NCBI GenBank assembly: GCA_036379955.1 | Contig: DASVFR010000046.1 | Coordinates: 1-56,767, forward strand | Length of the DNA stretch: 56,767 bases | Origin: VRUE01 sp036379955 | GTDB taxonomy: Bacteria > Actinomycetota > Thermoleophilia > Solirubrobacterales > 70-9 | Direction of reading: 5' to 3' | Shown here: positions 14,930-21,604 of the stretch, in pieces | How positions within the stretch are numbered: position 1 is the stretch's first letter | Layout: the number at the start of each line of letters is the position of its first letter | Program-made: the position numbers and the translations under genes | The notes under the pieces: model-generated | The model's database searches: none | What the model saw: only the letters and a program-made list of their open reading frames with translations | Told to the model about the DNA's origin: nothing

Positions 14930-15721
14930 TCATTCGCCTGCGGTCGGGGCGACTGCGTTCGCCGAGGCTTCTTCTTTGCTCGTCGTGGTGGTTTCCCCGT
15001 TTTCGGAGGCTTCGCACTTCCCCGAGCCTTCGTTGTCTTTCTCGTCGAGCTCGGCGACCGATTTGTCTGCGTCGACGAAGGCGACGATTTCGTCGCCCTG
15101 TTGACATTCGGGACTTTCCTCGAGGGGTATGGGGAGGGGTTCGCGCGCGGGGAGGATGCCTTCGAACGAGAAGCTCTCTTTGAATTCGGTTTCGGGCACG
15201 GTGATCAGCACGGTGAAAGAGGATTCGGTGGCGAAGTCGGACCTGTCTTCGACCAGGACTTCGGTTTCGGTGACTTCGAGGACGACGAGGTCGGGCAGCT
15301 CTTCGTCGGGCGCTTTGGTGCCGCCGCCTTTGTCTTTCTCGGACCGGTCGCCTTCTTTCTTGTCTCCTCCTTCTTCTTTTCCTCCTCCGTCTTTTTGGCC
15401 ACCGCGATGCCCGCCGCTTCGGTCTCCGCTGCCTTGATCGTGATGCCCTCCGTTTCCGCCGTTCTTCTCGCCGTTGGAGCTCGCGCTCGAGCCGTCGTCC
15501 TTGCCGGGTTTGTCCTGGTTCCCGCCGATGACGTCGGACGCGGCCAAGCTGCCGCTCAGCAGCAGTGCCGTGGCCAGGGCGCTCAGGATGGCGACGAAAA
15601 GGAGGCGTCTTATGAGGCGACCGTGGGCGTGAGCAACCACGTCGTTCAGCTCGACCGGGTCGACGTCCAGCCCGGCGTTCGCCTGTCGCAGCGCTTCGGC
15701 GAGCCGTTCGATGTCGTTCAT
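14930..15721 (-). CDS. membrane-anchored protein with acidic low-complexity linker and CARDB-like domain
   Basis: A 263-residue protein. Residues 1-40 are cytoplasmic, LIRRLLFVAILSALATALLLSG is a single membrane helix, then about 80 residues of Gly/Asp/Lys/Ser-rich linker. The extracytoplasmic part LPDLVVLEVTETEVLVED.. to ECQQGDEIVAFVDADKSV resembles a CARDB adhesion-like beta fold, and the tail is Ser/Thr/Glu-rich. Its start overlaps the upstream gene's stop (ATGA), so the two are coupled. The N-terminal segment (DIERLAEALRQANAGL) may contact the partner. No enzyme motif. Confidence 0.75.
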   Translation of the reverse strand: MNDIERLAEALRQANAGLDVDPVELNDVVAHAHGRLIRRLLFVAILSALATALLLSGSLAASDVIGGNQDKPGKDDGSSASSNGEKNGGNGGHHDQGSGDRSGGHRGGQKDGGGKEEGGDKKEGDRSEKDKGGGTKAPDEELPDLVVLEVTETEVLVEDRSDFATESSFTVLITVPETEFKESFSFEGILPAREPLPIPLEESPECQQGDEIVAFVDADKSVAELDEKDNEGSGKCEASENGETTTTSKEEASANAVAPTAGE

Positions 15722-16311
15722 CCCGCGGCTCCATACGTGGGCCACGTGCTGCCCGCGATGCTCGCCGCGCCGCGGGCGACGTCATCGGCAACGGCGGCGG
15801 GAGCGGCGCCGGTTATCGTCGCCACCGACTGGGTGTCGAGCCCCTCGAGCAGGTGGAGGACGAGCGCCGCTCGTTCGGCGACCGGCAGGGCGATCAGCTT
15901 TCCGAGCAGATCGTTCGGATCGCCCGGCTGGCCCTGCGGGCTTGGTGCCGGCTGCGGCATAGCGGGGGGCGCAAGCTCGACCATGCGCTCTCGCACCGCG
16001 GTGGCGAGGTCGACGCTTCCCGGCGGCCAGCGCAAGTAGGTCTCGATCAGAGCCCGTTCGGCCAGGTCCCTGCCGGCTTCAGGGCCTCCAGCCAACCAGG
16101 TGCCCGTGCGGATCAGCTGGTCGGCTTCGGGGCCGAGCGAGGCCAGGAAATCGACGCTGCGCTCGCGCAGCTTCGCCGAGAACCCGGTCGGTCCGACCTC
16201 GAACTCGGTGAGCGCCGGCATCACCATGCCGACGAAGAACATGCCCGAGCCGAGGACGATCAGGGGTATGGACGTCGGCTCTCCGCCCAGAGCGATGCCT
16301 AGGACGACCAT
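15718..16311 (-). CDS. membrane protein with a sigma-70 region-4-like helix-turn-helix domain
   Basis: A 197-residue protein. The N-terminus has two short hydrophobic stretches (MVVLGIALGG and IPLIVLGSGMFFVGMVMPAL). The C-terminus, LIALPVAERAALVLHLLEGLDTQSVATITGAAPAAV, resembles the sigma region-4 pattern in which Leu-Pro-x-x-x-R-x-A precedes a helix-turn-helix. It could be a membrane-tethered DNA-binding or protein-binding module. It is coupled to the CARDB-like membrane protein. Hydrophobic coding continues upstream of the ATG at 16311 as far as a TAG, but no start codon is found there. Function unknown. Confidence 0.65.
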   Translation of the reverse strand: MVVLGIALGGEPTSIPLIVLGSGMFFVGMVMPALTEFEVGPTGFSAKLRERSVDFLASLGPEADQLIRTGTWLAGGPEAGRDLAERALIETYLRWPPGSVDLATAVRERMVELAPPAMPQPAPSPQGQPGDPNDLLGKLIALPVAERAALVLHLLEGLDTQSVATITGAAPAAVADDVARGAASIAGSTWPTYGAAG

Positions 16312-16378
16312 TCCAAGGGCGACCGCTGAGATTGCTACCGCTCTCGCTTCGAGGAAGATGGCTGCCTAAGCTACAACA

Positions 16379-16408
16379 ATAGTCAACTTCTATGTACTAA
16401 TTGACTAT
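16379..16408. promoter_or_regulatory. inverted repeat ATAGTCAA-N14-TTGACTAT
   Basis: Perfect 8-bp arms in an AT-rich gap between fxsA (its stop begins at 16409) and the gene starting at 16311. The TTGACT on the minus strand could serve as a -35 box for the latter gene. A related GTCAAG/CTTGAC palindrome lies before the peptide gene at 7524. Confidence 0.45.
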
Positions 16409-16876
16409 CTACCGTGGCAAGCGCGGGTCGTCCGGATCGACCTCCTCCGCGGTGGACTCATAGTCGTAGTCGCGGCGAGTGGGCCCGGAACCTGAGAGCG
16501 GGCCGGAACCGACGATCACGAAACGCCTGGTGACGTAGCCGCGCATCAGCCTGCGCACGATCGCCCGGGTCGGTGGGATCAGCAGGATCGCTCCGAAGAC
16601 ATCGGTGACGAAGCCCGGCGTCAGCAGCAGCGTGCCGCCGATCGCGATCAGCAGGCCGTCGGCGACCTCACGGCCGGGGAAGCGGCGCTCGGCGAGCGCC
16701 TGGTTGAAGCGGCGCCAGGCGCCGCGGCCCTGGTGGCGGAGGAGGAGGGAGCCGAGCAGGGCATCGGCGAGCAGCAGGGCAATCGTCGGCCAGACGCCGA
16801 TCAGGCCGCCGATCTTGATGATCACGTACAGCTCGAGGATCGGGACCGCGATGAAGAGGGCGACGAGGAGCGCCAC
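16409..16876 (-). CDS. fxsA: FxsA family membrane protein
   Basis: A 155-residue FxsA-type membrane protein. Three or four helices are visible: ALLVALFIAVPILELYVIIKI, WPTIALLLADALLGSLLL and the conserved LLIAIGGTLLLTPGFVTDVFGAILLIPPTR. The family motif LTPGFxTD is intact. The C-terminal tail is acidic and Tyr-rich. In E. coli the protein affects phage F exclusion; its normal role is unclear. It lies 2 nt after the WS/DGAT gene, in the same operon. Confidence 0.88.
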   Translation of the reverse strand: MALLVALFIAVPILELYVIIKIGGLIGVWPTIALLLADALLGSLLLRHQGRGAWRRFNQALAERRFPGREVADGLLIAIGGTLLLTPGFVTDVFGAILLIPPTRAIVRRLMRGYVTRRFVIVGSGPLSGSGPTRRDYDYESTAEEVDPDDPRLPR

Positions 16877-16878
16877 GG

Positions 16879-18291
16879 TCAGGCCGGGGCGACGGCGCGC
16901 GCCGCCTCCTCGAGCTCGGCCAGCGAGCTGCTCAGGCCCTCGGCGAAGATCTCGACGTCCTCGAGCTCGTCGTAGTCGGCGAGCAGGCCGAAGCCGACGC
17001 GGCCGTTGTAGCTCATGATCGCTACCGCCATGGCGTGGTTCTGGGGCAGGAAAGCGACGGGGAAGACCTCCTCCAGCTCCCGGCCGAGGACGTAGAGGGG
17101 AATCTGCGGGCCCGGCACGTTGGTGACGATCAGGTTGAAGAGCCGGGTCGAGAAGTTGATCCGCGAGGCCTGCGCCAGCAGCGTCGGCGGCGCGAAGTCG
17201 TTGAAGCGTGCGATCACTTCGGCGCCGAGCGCCTGCTTGGAGCGCTTCAGCCCCTCCATCTCCTCGCTGACCACCCGCAGGCGGCGCACCGGGTCCTCGA
17301 CGTAGACGGGCAGCGGCCCGCGCATCGCCGTGATCCGGTTGCCGAGGTTGCCGTGCTCGTCCTCGGCCCGGATCGAGACCGGGACCAGGGCGCGCAGCTC
17401 CAGCCCCTCGGTCCGAATCCCGCGCCCGTGCAGCCAGACGCGCAGGGCGCCGGTGACGACGGCGAGGACGACGTCGTTGACGGTCCCGCCGAGGGCGTCC
17501 TTGATCAGCTTGAAGGTCGCCAGCTCCGAGCGGGTCCAGGTAAAGCGACGATGGGGGCCGATCTCCCGGTTCAGCGGCACGTCGGGCGCTGGGTCCGCAA
17601 ACGCGCCGACCACCTCACCGAGGCCCTCCAGCGCCTCGCCCACCCGGCGCGCCGCCGTCTCCGGGTGGCGCACCGCCTCCACCGCCCGCTCGGCGAGCTT
17701 GACCGGCGCCGACGCGGCGTCGGCGATTCCGCGGGCGACCAGCTCGGCCGTGCTCGGCTCGGATGCCGGCACCCAGCCGTCCTCGCTCTGCGCCGGCTTG
17801 GGAATCGGCTCGAGGTCGAACAGGACGGTGCCGATGTCGACGCCGCCGACCCCGTCGACGGCGGCGTGATGGGTCTTGGTCAGGACGGCGAACCGGTCCC
17901 GCTCGAGGCCCTGCACCAGCCACATCTCCCAGAGCGGCTTGGAGCGGTCGAGCTGCTGGGAGAAGACGCGGCCGGTGAGGCGCTTGAGCTGCTGTTCGCC
18001 GCCGGGCTCCGGCAGCGCAGTGTGGCGAATGTGGTACGTCAGGTTGAAGTTGACGTCGTCGGCCCAGAGCGGCCGTCCCGCCTCCAGCGGCGGCACCATC
18101 AGGCGCTGGCGGAAGCGCGGCACCTTGTCCAGCTTGCCCCGCACGTGCTCGACGAAGTCGACGTACTTCGGCGGCGGCCCCTCGAAGACGAGGACGGCGC
18201 CGATGTGCATGTGGCTGGCCGAGGTCTCGTTGGTGAGGAACGACGCGTCGACGGCCGTCAACCGTTCCAGGTGGCTGGTTCGCGATGCCAT
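16879..18291 (-). CDS. wax ester synthase / diacylglycerol acyltransferase (WS/DGAT)
   Basis: A 470-residue acyl-CoA-dependent acyltransferase that makes storage triacylglycerol or wax esters. The catalytic motif is HHAAVDG (near residue 140, full HHxxxDG). The N-terminal ERLTAVDASFLTNETSASHMHIGAV and the later GTVNDVVLAVVTGALRVWL and NVPGPQIPLY are typical family blocks. Length is normal. Its start is only 26 bp from the divergent ispH start, and TAGCAT lies 6 nt before the ATG, so the mRNA is probably leaderless. Confidence 0.93.
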   Translation of the reverse strand: MASRTSHLERLTAVDASFLTNETSASHMHIGAVLVFEGPPPKYVDFVEHVRGKLDKVPRFRQRLMVPPLEAGRPLWADDVNFNLTYHIRHTALPEPGGEQQLKRLTGRVFSQQLDRSKPLWEMWLVQGLERDRFAVLTKTHHAAVDGVGGVDIGTVLFDLEPIPKPAQSEDGWVPASEPSTAELVARGIADAASAPVKLAERAVEAVRHPETAARRVGEALEGLGEVVGAFADPAPDVPLNREIGPHRRFTWTRSELATFKLIKDALGGTVNDVVLAVVTGALRVWLHGRGIRTEGLELRALVPVSIRAEDEHGNLGNRITAMRGPLPVYVEDPVRRLRVVSEEMEGLKRSKQALGAEVIARFNDFAPPTLLAQASRINFSTRLFNLIVTNVPGPQIPLYVLGRELEEVFPVAFLPQNHAMAVAIMSYNGRVGFGLLADYDELEDVEIFAEGLSSSLAELEEAARAVAPA

Positions 18292-18297
18292 CCTGCG

Positions 18298-18311
18298 ATG
18301 CTAGCTACTCT
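18298..18311. promoter_or_regulatory. back-to-back -10 boxes for WS/DGAT and ispH
   Basis: In the 26-bp divergent gap, TACTCT (18306-18311) stands 6 nt before the ispH GTG, and TAGCAT on the minus strand (18298-18303) stands 6 nt before the WS/DGAT ATG. No ribosome binding site fits. Two leaderless promoters must share this stretch, so polymerases would compete. Confidence 0.6.
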
Positions 18312-18317
18312 CAGCTC

Positions 18318-19286
18318 GTGTCCCTCCCTGCCGCACAAGCCCCGAAAAAGGTCCTGCTCGCCGCCCCGCGCGGCTACTGCGCGGGCGTCGACCGCGCCGT
18401 GCAGACGGTCGAGCGGGCGCTGGAGCTCCACGGCTCGCCGGTCTACGTGCGCAAGGAGATCGTCCACAACAAGCACGTCGTCGAGGAGCTCTCGAAGCGG
18501 GGCGCGATCTTCGTCGAGGAGGAGACCGAGGTTCCCGAGGGCGAGATGGTCGTCTTCTCCGCCCACGGCGTCGCTCCGGCCGTGCACGAGAACGCCGCCG
18601 CCCGCAGCCTGCGCACGATCGACGCCACCTGCCCCCTCGTCACCAAGGTCCACGTCTCCGCCCGCCGCTTCGCCGCCGACGGCTACACGATCATCATGAT
18701 CGGCCACGAGGGGCACGAGGAGGTCGAAGGGACGACGGGCGAGGCGCCCGAGAGCATCGTCCTGATCGAAACCGCCGACGAAGTCGAGGCGCTTGAGGTC
18801 CCGGACCCGAGCAAGGTCGCGTTCATCACCCAGACGACCCTTTCCGTCGACGAGACGGCCGAGGTGATCGCGGCCCTGCGGACCAAGTTCCCGGGCATAG
18901 TCAGCTCCAAGTCAGACGACATCTGCTACGCGACTACCAACCGCCAGATCGCGGTCAAGCAGCTCGCCCGCGAGTGCGAGCTGGTCCTCGTCATCGGCTC
19001 GACCAACTCCTCCAACTCCAATCGCCTGGTCGAGGTCGCCCGCGAGCACGGTGCCGCCTCCCACCTGATCGACAACCACACCCAGGTCGAGGAGGAGTGG
19101 CTGGAGGGAGTCGAGACGGTCGGCATCACCTCCGGGGCGAGCGCTCCGGAGGAGCTGGTCGAGCAGCTGGTCGAGCTGTTTCGGGAGCGCGGGGCGAGCG
19201 ACGTCTCAGAGCTGCGGACGGTGCACGAGGACGTGCGGTTCATGCTGCCGAAGGAGATCCGCGAGGCGGTCGCGGCGCAGGCTTGA
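18318..19286 (+). CDS. ispH: 4-hydroxy-3-methylbut-2-enyl diphosphate reductase
   Basis: Last enzyme of the MEP isoprenoid pathway, converting HMBPP to IPP and DMAPP with a [4Fe-4S] cluster. The three cluster Cys are in GYCAGVDRA, DATCPLVTK and DICYATTNRQ. The substrate residues include VVFSAHGV, and TSGASAPE closes the site. At 322 residues the length is normal. The GTG at 18318 is chosen because the family starts just before KKVLLAAPRGYCAG and because a -10 box sits 6 nt before it. It depends on Fe-S assembly, for which suf genes lie 5-11 kb away. Confidence 0.95.
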   Translation: MSLPAAQAPKKVLLAAPRGYCAGVDRAVQTVERALELHGSPVYVRKEIVHNKHVVEELSKRGAIFVEEETEVPEGEMVVFSAHGVAPAVHENAAARSLRTIDATCPLVTKVHVSARRFAADGYTIIMIGHEGHEEVEGTTGEAPESIVLIETADEVEALEVPDPSKVAFITQTTLSVDETAEVIAALRTKFPGIVSSKSDDICYATTNRQIAVKQLARECELVLVIGSTNSSNSNRLVEVAREHGAASHLIDNHTQVEEEWLEGVETVGITSGASAPEELVEQLVELFRERGASDVSELRTVHEDVRFMLPKEIREAVAAQA

Positions 19287-19322
19287 CGACATTTCAGATG
19301 AATATTACGTGGCGTTGATTTC

Positions 19323-19352
19323 GCATATCAATATGCAGCTATTAGCTATACT
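19323..19352 (+). promoter_or_regulatory. vapBC promoter with palindromic operator
   Basis: GCATAT-CA-ATATGC (19323-19336) is a perfect palindrome. TATACT (19347-19352) follows and lies 6 nt before the GTG of the antitoxin gene, so the message is leaderless. Autorepression by the VapBC complex at such a palindrome is the usual arrangement. Confidence 0.65.
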
Positions 19353-19358
19353 GTTTGG

Positions 19359-19589
19359 GTGAATTCAGATATAAGGACTCACCGCACGACGATCGAGATC
19401 GAGGTGCCGGCGTTTGAGGGGGCGCAGAAGGCGCTTGGGACGGCTGGCTACAAGGAGACGGTGAACGAGGCTCTGCGGGCGGTCAGCCGGGGTGATTTGC
19501 TGCGTCGGGGCGCTCTTGCGATCCGTTCCGGTGACCTTGGTCTGATCGATCCGGACGAGCTCGTGAAGCTAAGGCAGCCACGTGTCTGA
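19359..19589 (+). CDS. VapB-type antitoxin
   Basis: A 76-residue antitoxin. THRTTIEIEVPAFEGAQKALGTAGYKETVNEALRA resembles the ribbon-helix-helix region found in actinobacterial VapB partners (TVNEALR). The C-terminal half (GLIDPDELVKLRQPRV) would wrap the toxin. GTG start. The stop shares one base with the toxin's ATG (TGATG), so translation is coupled. The 72 nt before it are AT-rich and hold the palindrome and -10 box. Confidence 0.85.
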   Translation: MNSDIRTHRTTIEIEVPAFEGAQKALGTAGYKETVNEALRAVSRGDLLRRGALAIRSGDLGLIDPDELVKLRQPRV

Positions 19590-20023
19590 TGCCTCGCTTC
19601 CTCGCCGACACTTCGATCTGGGCATGGGCTCAACGACCTGAGCGTCCCGACATCCGCGAAAAGCTCGCTGCCCGCTACGAAGGTGGAGAGATCGTGACCT
19701 GCGCACCAGTGATCCTCGAGGCAATGCATCGGCCCGAGACCTCGGCTCAATACCGGGAACGGTTCGATCGGATCTTCGCCCCGCTGGAGCGCCTTCCGCT
19801 CGAGAACACGAGTGTCGAGCGGGCGCTGGAGGTTCAGCGGGAGCTGGCTGCGACCTCCAACGGCAGCCATCGCCGCCCGGCGATCGATTTCCTGATTGCC
19901 GCCGCGGCCGAGGCGGCGGGCGAGGAAGTGGTGCTCTGGGGCTTCGACCGGGATCTGCGAGTCATATGCGGACACACCGGTCAGCCCAGCGAATCGGAGG
20001 AATCGACAGGGCCTGGACGCTGA
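19589..20023 (+). CDS. VapC-type PIN-domain toxin ribonuclease
   Basis: A 144-residue PIN-domain RNase. FLADTSIWAWAQ carries the first catalytic Asp, an acidic residue follows in PVILEAMHR, the third is in RPAIDFLIAAAA, and the fourth position is in WGFDRDLRVI. All four acidic positions look intact. From family knowledge it cleaves specific RNAs when freed from the antitoxin. The tail after residue 130 is Ser/Glu-rich and variable. Confidence 0.88.
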   Translation: MPRFLADTSIWAWAQRPERPDIREKLAARYEGGEIVTCAPVILEAMHRPETSAQYRERFDRIFAPLERLPLENTSVERALEVQRELAATSNGSHRRPAIDFLIAAAAEAAGEEVVLWGFDRDLRVICGHTGQPSESEESTGPGR

Positions 20024-20031
20024 GCGAGGTT

Positions 20032-20841
20032 CTACGGGACGCCGGCGGCGAAGCTTAGAGACCAGATTCGGAGGCCCTCGGAGGGGTCTAGCTTGAGCGA
20101 GTGCGACTCGTGGCGCTCGTGCTCGGCCAGGGGGTAGAGCTTGGGGGACTCGATGGGTAGAAGGCGGGACTCACCGCTGTCCAAAGTGACCTCGAGGGTG
20201 CCTTTGCCCTCGATCGTGGCGTAGGCGCCGCCGGCTTCGTACTCGATGCTCAGCTCGCCGTCCTCCCACGGCTCCTCCCAGGAGCCGCCGGGGAAGAGCT
20301 CGGGGGTGGGAGGCAGGACCTTGGCGCCGGGGGCGTCGGTGGGGCGGAGGGGTGTCATCGGAGTGGGAAGGCGGCGCAGGGCGTCGAGCTCGCGCAGCTC
20401 GGCCTGGATCGCCTCCTCGGTCGCCTGGTATTCGCCCTCGCCGAAGTGGAACCAGCTGAGGGCTCCGCCGGTCGACCAGAGAAAGAGGCTGGGCCAGCCC
20501 TCGCAGCCGTAGGCGTGCCAGAGGTCGCGCCCGGCGTCGACCGCCACGGGGAACTCGACATCCAGCTCCCGCAGTCCGGCCGCCACCGCTCCACGCTCGG
20601 CGCCGAACGGGAAGCGGGGCGCCTGCACCCCGAGCACGGTCAGGCCCGAGTCGCGGTAGCGGCGGTCCCACTCGGCCAGGTAGGGCAGCGTGCGCACGCT
20701 GTTCAGCTGGGCGTAGTCGATGAAGTGGACGAGGACGGGGCCGGCCGCGGTCAGGTGCGGCATCGGACGCGAAGCCTCGCCGATCCACTCGATCCCGTCG
20801 GGCAGGTCGGGGGCGGCGATGTTGTCCCGCTCTGGGCGCAC
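20032..20841 (-). CDS. TlpA/DipZ-like thioredoxin-fold protein lacking the CxxC
   Basis: A 269-residue protein. Residues about 30-170 match the DipZ/thioredoxin-like domain (VLVHFIDYAQLNSVRTLPYLAEWDRRY, then GLTVLGVQAPRFPF). The position of the redox motif (usually CxNC before LRTLPYL) reads AQLNS, with no Cys, so it cannot be a disulfide oxidoreductase. The C-terminus (ELSIEYEAGGAYATIEGKGT) resembles the DipZ carbohydrate-binding-like module. There is no signal peptide. It may have become a binding protein. It converges on vapC with 8 nt between. Confidence 0.75.
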   Translation of the reverse strand: MRPERDNIAAPDLPDGIEWIGEASRPMPHLTAAGPVLVHFIDYAQLNSVRTLPYLAEWDRRYRDSGLTVLGVQAPRFPFGAERGAVAAGLRELDVEFPVAVDAGRDLWHAYGCEGWPSLFLWSTGGALSWFHFGEGEYQATEEAIQAELRELDALRRLPTPMTPLRPTDAPGAKVLPPTPELFPGGSWEEPWEDGELSIEYEAGGAYATIEGKGTLEVTLDSGESRLLPIESPKLYPLAEHERHESHSLKLDPSEGLRIWSLSFAAGVP

Positions 20842-20904
20842 CGGCGAAAGCTATTCGCTGGGCAGGTGCGGGGTGTGGCTGGTTTCCGATACTTTCTCAG
20901 AGCA

Positions 20905-21141
20905 ATGGTCGAGATCCTGCTGGCTTCGATCCCGCTTCTGCTCCTCGTCGTCTCACTGCTGGCCGGCGTCTATCCCGGCTACAAGACGATCGTCAGGATC
21001 TCGGATCGCATCGCGTCGCGCACCCGCCGCCGGGCGGCGAAGAGCCAGTCTCCACCTCGCCGTCCCGGTTTCCGCGCGGTCGGCGGCGGGCTCCTGATCG
21101 CCTTCGGCCACGCGCAGCGCCCGCCGCCGCACGCTGCCTGA
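20905..21141 (+). CDS. small single-pass membrane protein
   Basis: A 78-residue protein with one N-terminal helix (VEILLASIPLLLLVVSLLAGVY), then a basic segment (SRTRRRAAKSQ) and a low-complexity tail ending RPPPHAA. The basic stretch suggests a cytoplasmic C-terminus. No family recognised. The upstream gene is divergent, so it has its own promoter. Moderate doubt remains that the C-terminal half is really translated. Confidence 0.5.
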   Translation: MVEILLASIPLLLLVVSLLAGVYPGYKTIVRISDRIASRTRRRAAKSQSPPRRPGFRAVGGGLLIAFGHAQRPPPHAA

Positions 21142-21146
21142 CGTTC

Positions 21147-21189
21147 CGCGGCCGAGGCCGCGACACGGACCCCGACCGATCGGTCGGGG
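21147..21189. repeat. two adjacent perfect palindromes
   Basis: CGCGGCC-GA-GGCCGCG (21147-21162) and the 20-bp loop-free palindrome CCCCGACCGATCGGTCGGGG (21170-21189). They lie between the small membrane protein and the cupredoxin-like gene. With no T-run they could be operator sites or a structured RNA end. Confidence 0.45.
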
Positions 21190-21235
21190 CAAATCGGGCG
21201 TTGGCCTCGCCGCGCTCTCAGGCAAAGGAGCTGCA

Positions 21236-21604
21236 ATGAACTCGAAATACACGCGCGTGGCGGTCGGGATTGCGGTGCTCGCGATCGCCGTGGTTCTGCT
21301 CGTCGTGCTCAGCAACGGCGGCGACAGCGACAACACGACCAAGGGAGTCACGACGATCGCGATCAAGAACGGCAAACCCGTCGGCGGGATCGCCCAACTC
21401 ACCTATAACGAGGGCGAACGAGTGCGCTTCAAGGTGGACTCCGACGTCAGCGACGAGGTCCACATGCACGGCTACGACATCATGAAGGACGTCGAGGCCG
21501 GCGGCTCGGTGAGCTTCGACTTTCCGGCGACGATCGAAGGCGTCTTCGAGGCGGAGCTGGAGGGCCGTAAGGAACAGATCCTGGAACTGACGGTCAACCC
21601 ATGA
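21236..21604 (+). CDS. membrane-anchored cupredoxin-like protein without Cys ligand
   Basis: A 122-residue protein. VAVGIAVLAIAVVLLVVLS is an N-terminal anchor. The outer domain (GGIAQLTYNEGERVRFKVDSDVSDEVHMHGYDI, then FDFPATIEGVFEAELEG) has the cupredoxin strand order. One possible metal-site His pair (HMH) is present, but the Cys-His-Met loop of blue copper proteins is missing. AAAGGAG precedes the ATG. The stop overlaps the start of a polytopic membrane protein (ATGA), so the two probably act together. Confidence 0.75.
   Translation: MNSKYTRVAVGIAVLAIAVVLLVVLSNGGDSDNTTKGVTTIAIKNGKPVGGIAQLTYNEGERVRFKVDSDVSDEVHMHGYDIMKDVEAGGSVSFDFPATIEGVFEAELEGRKEQILELTVNP

Noticed and set aside
21170..21189. 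Loop-free 20-bp palindrome as a terminator
   Set aside because: A palindrome without a loop and without a T-run does not make a normal terminator; kept only as a repeat of unknown role.
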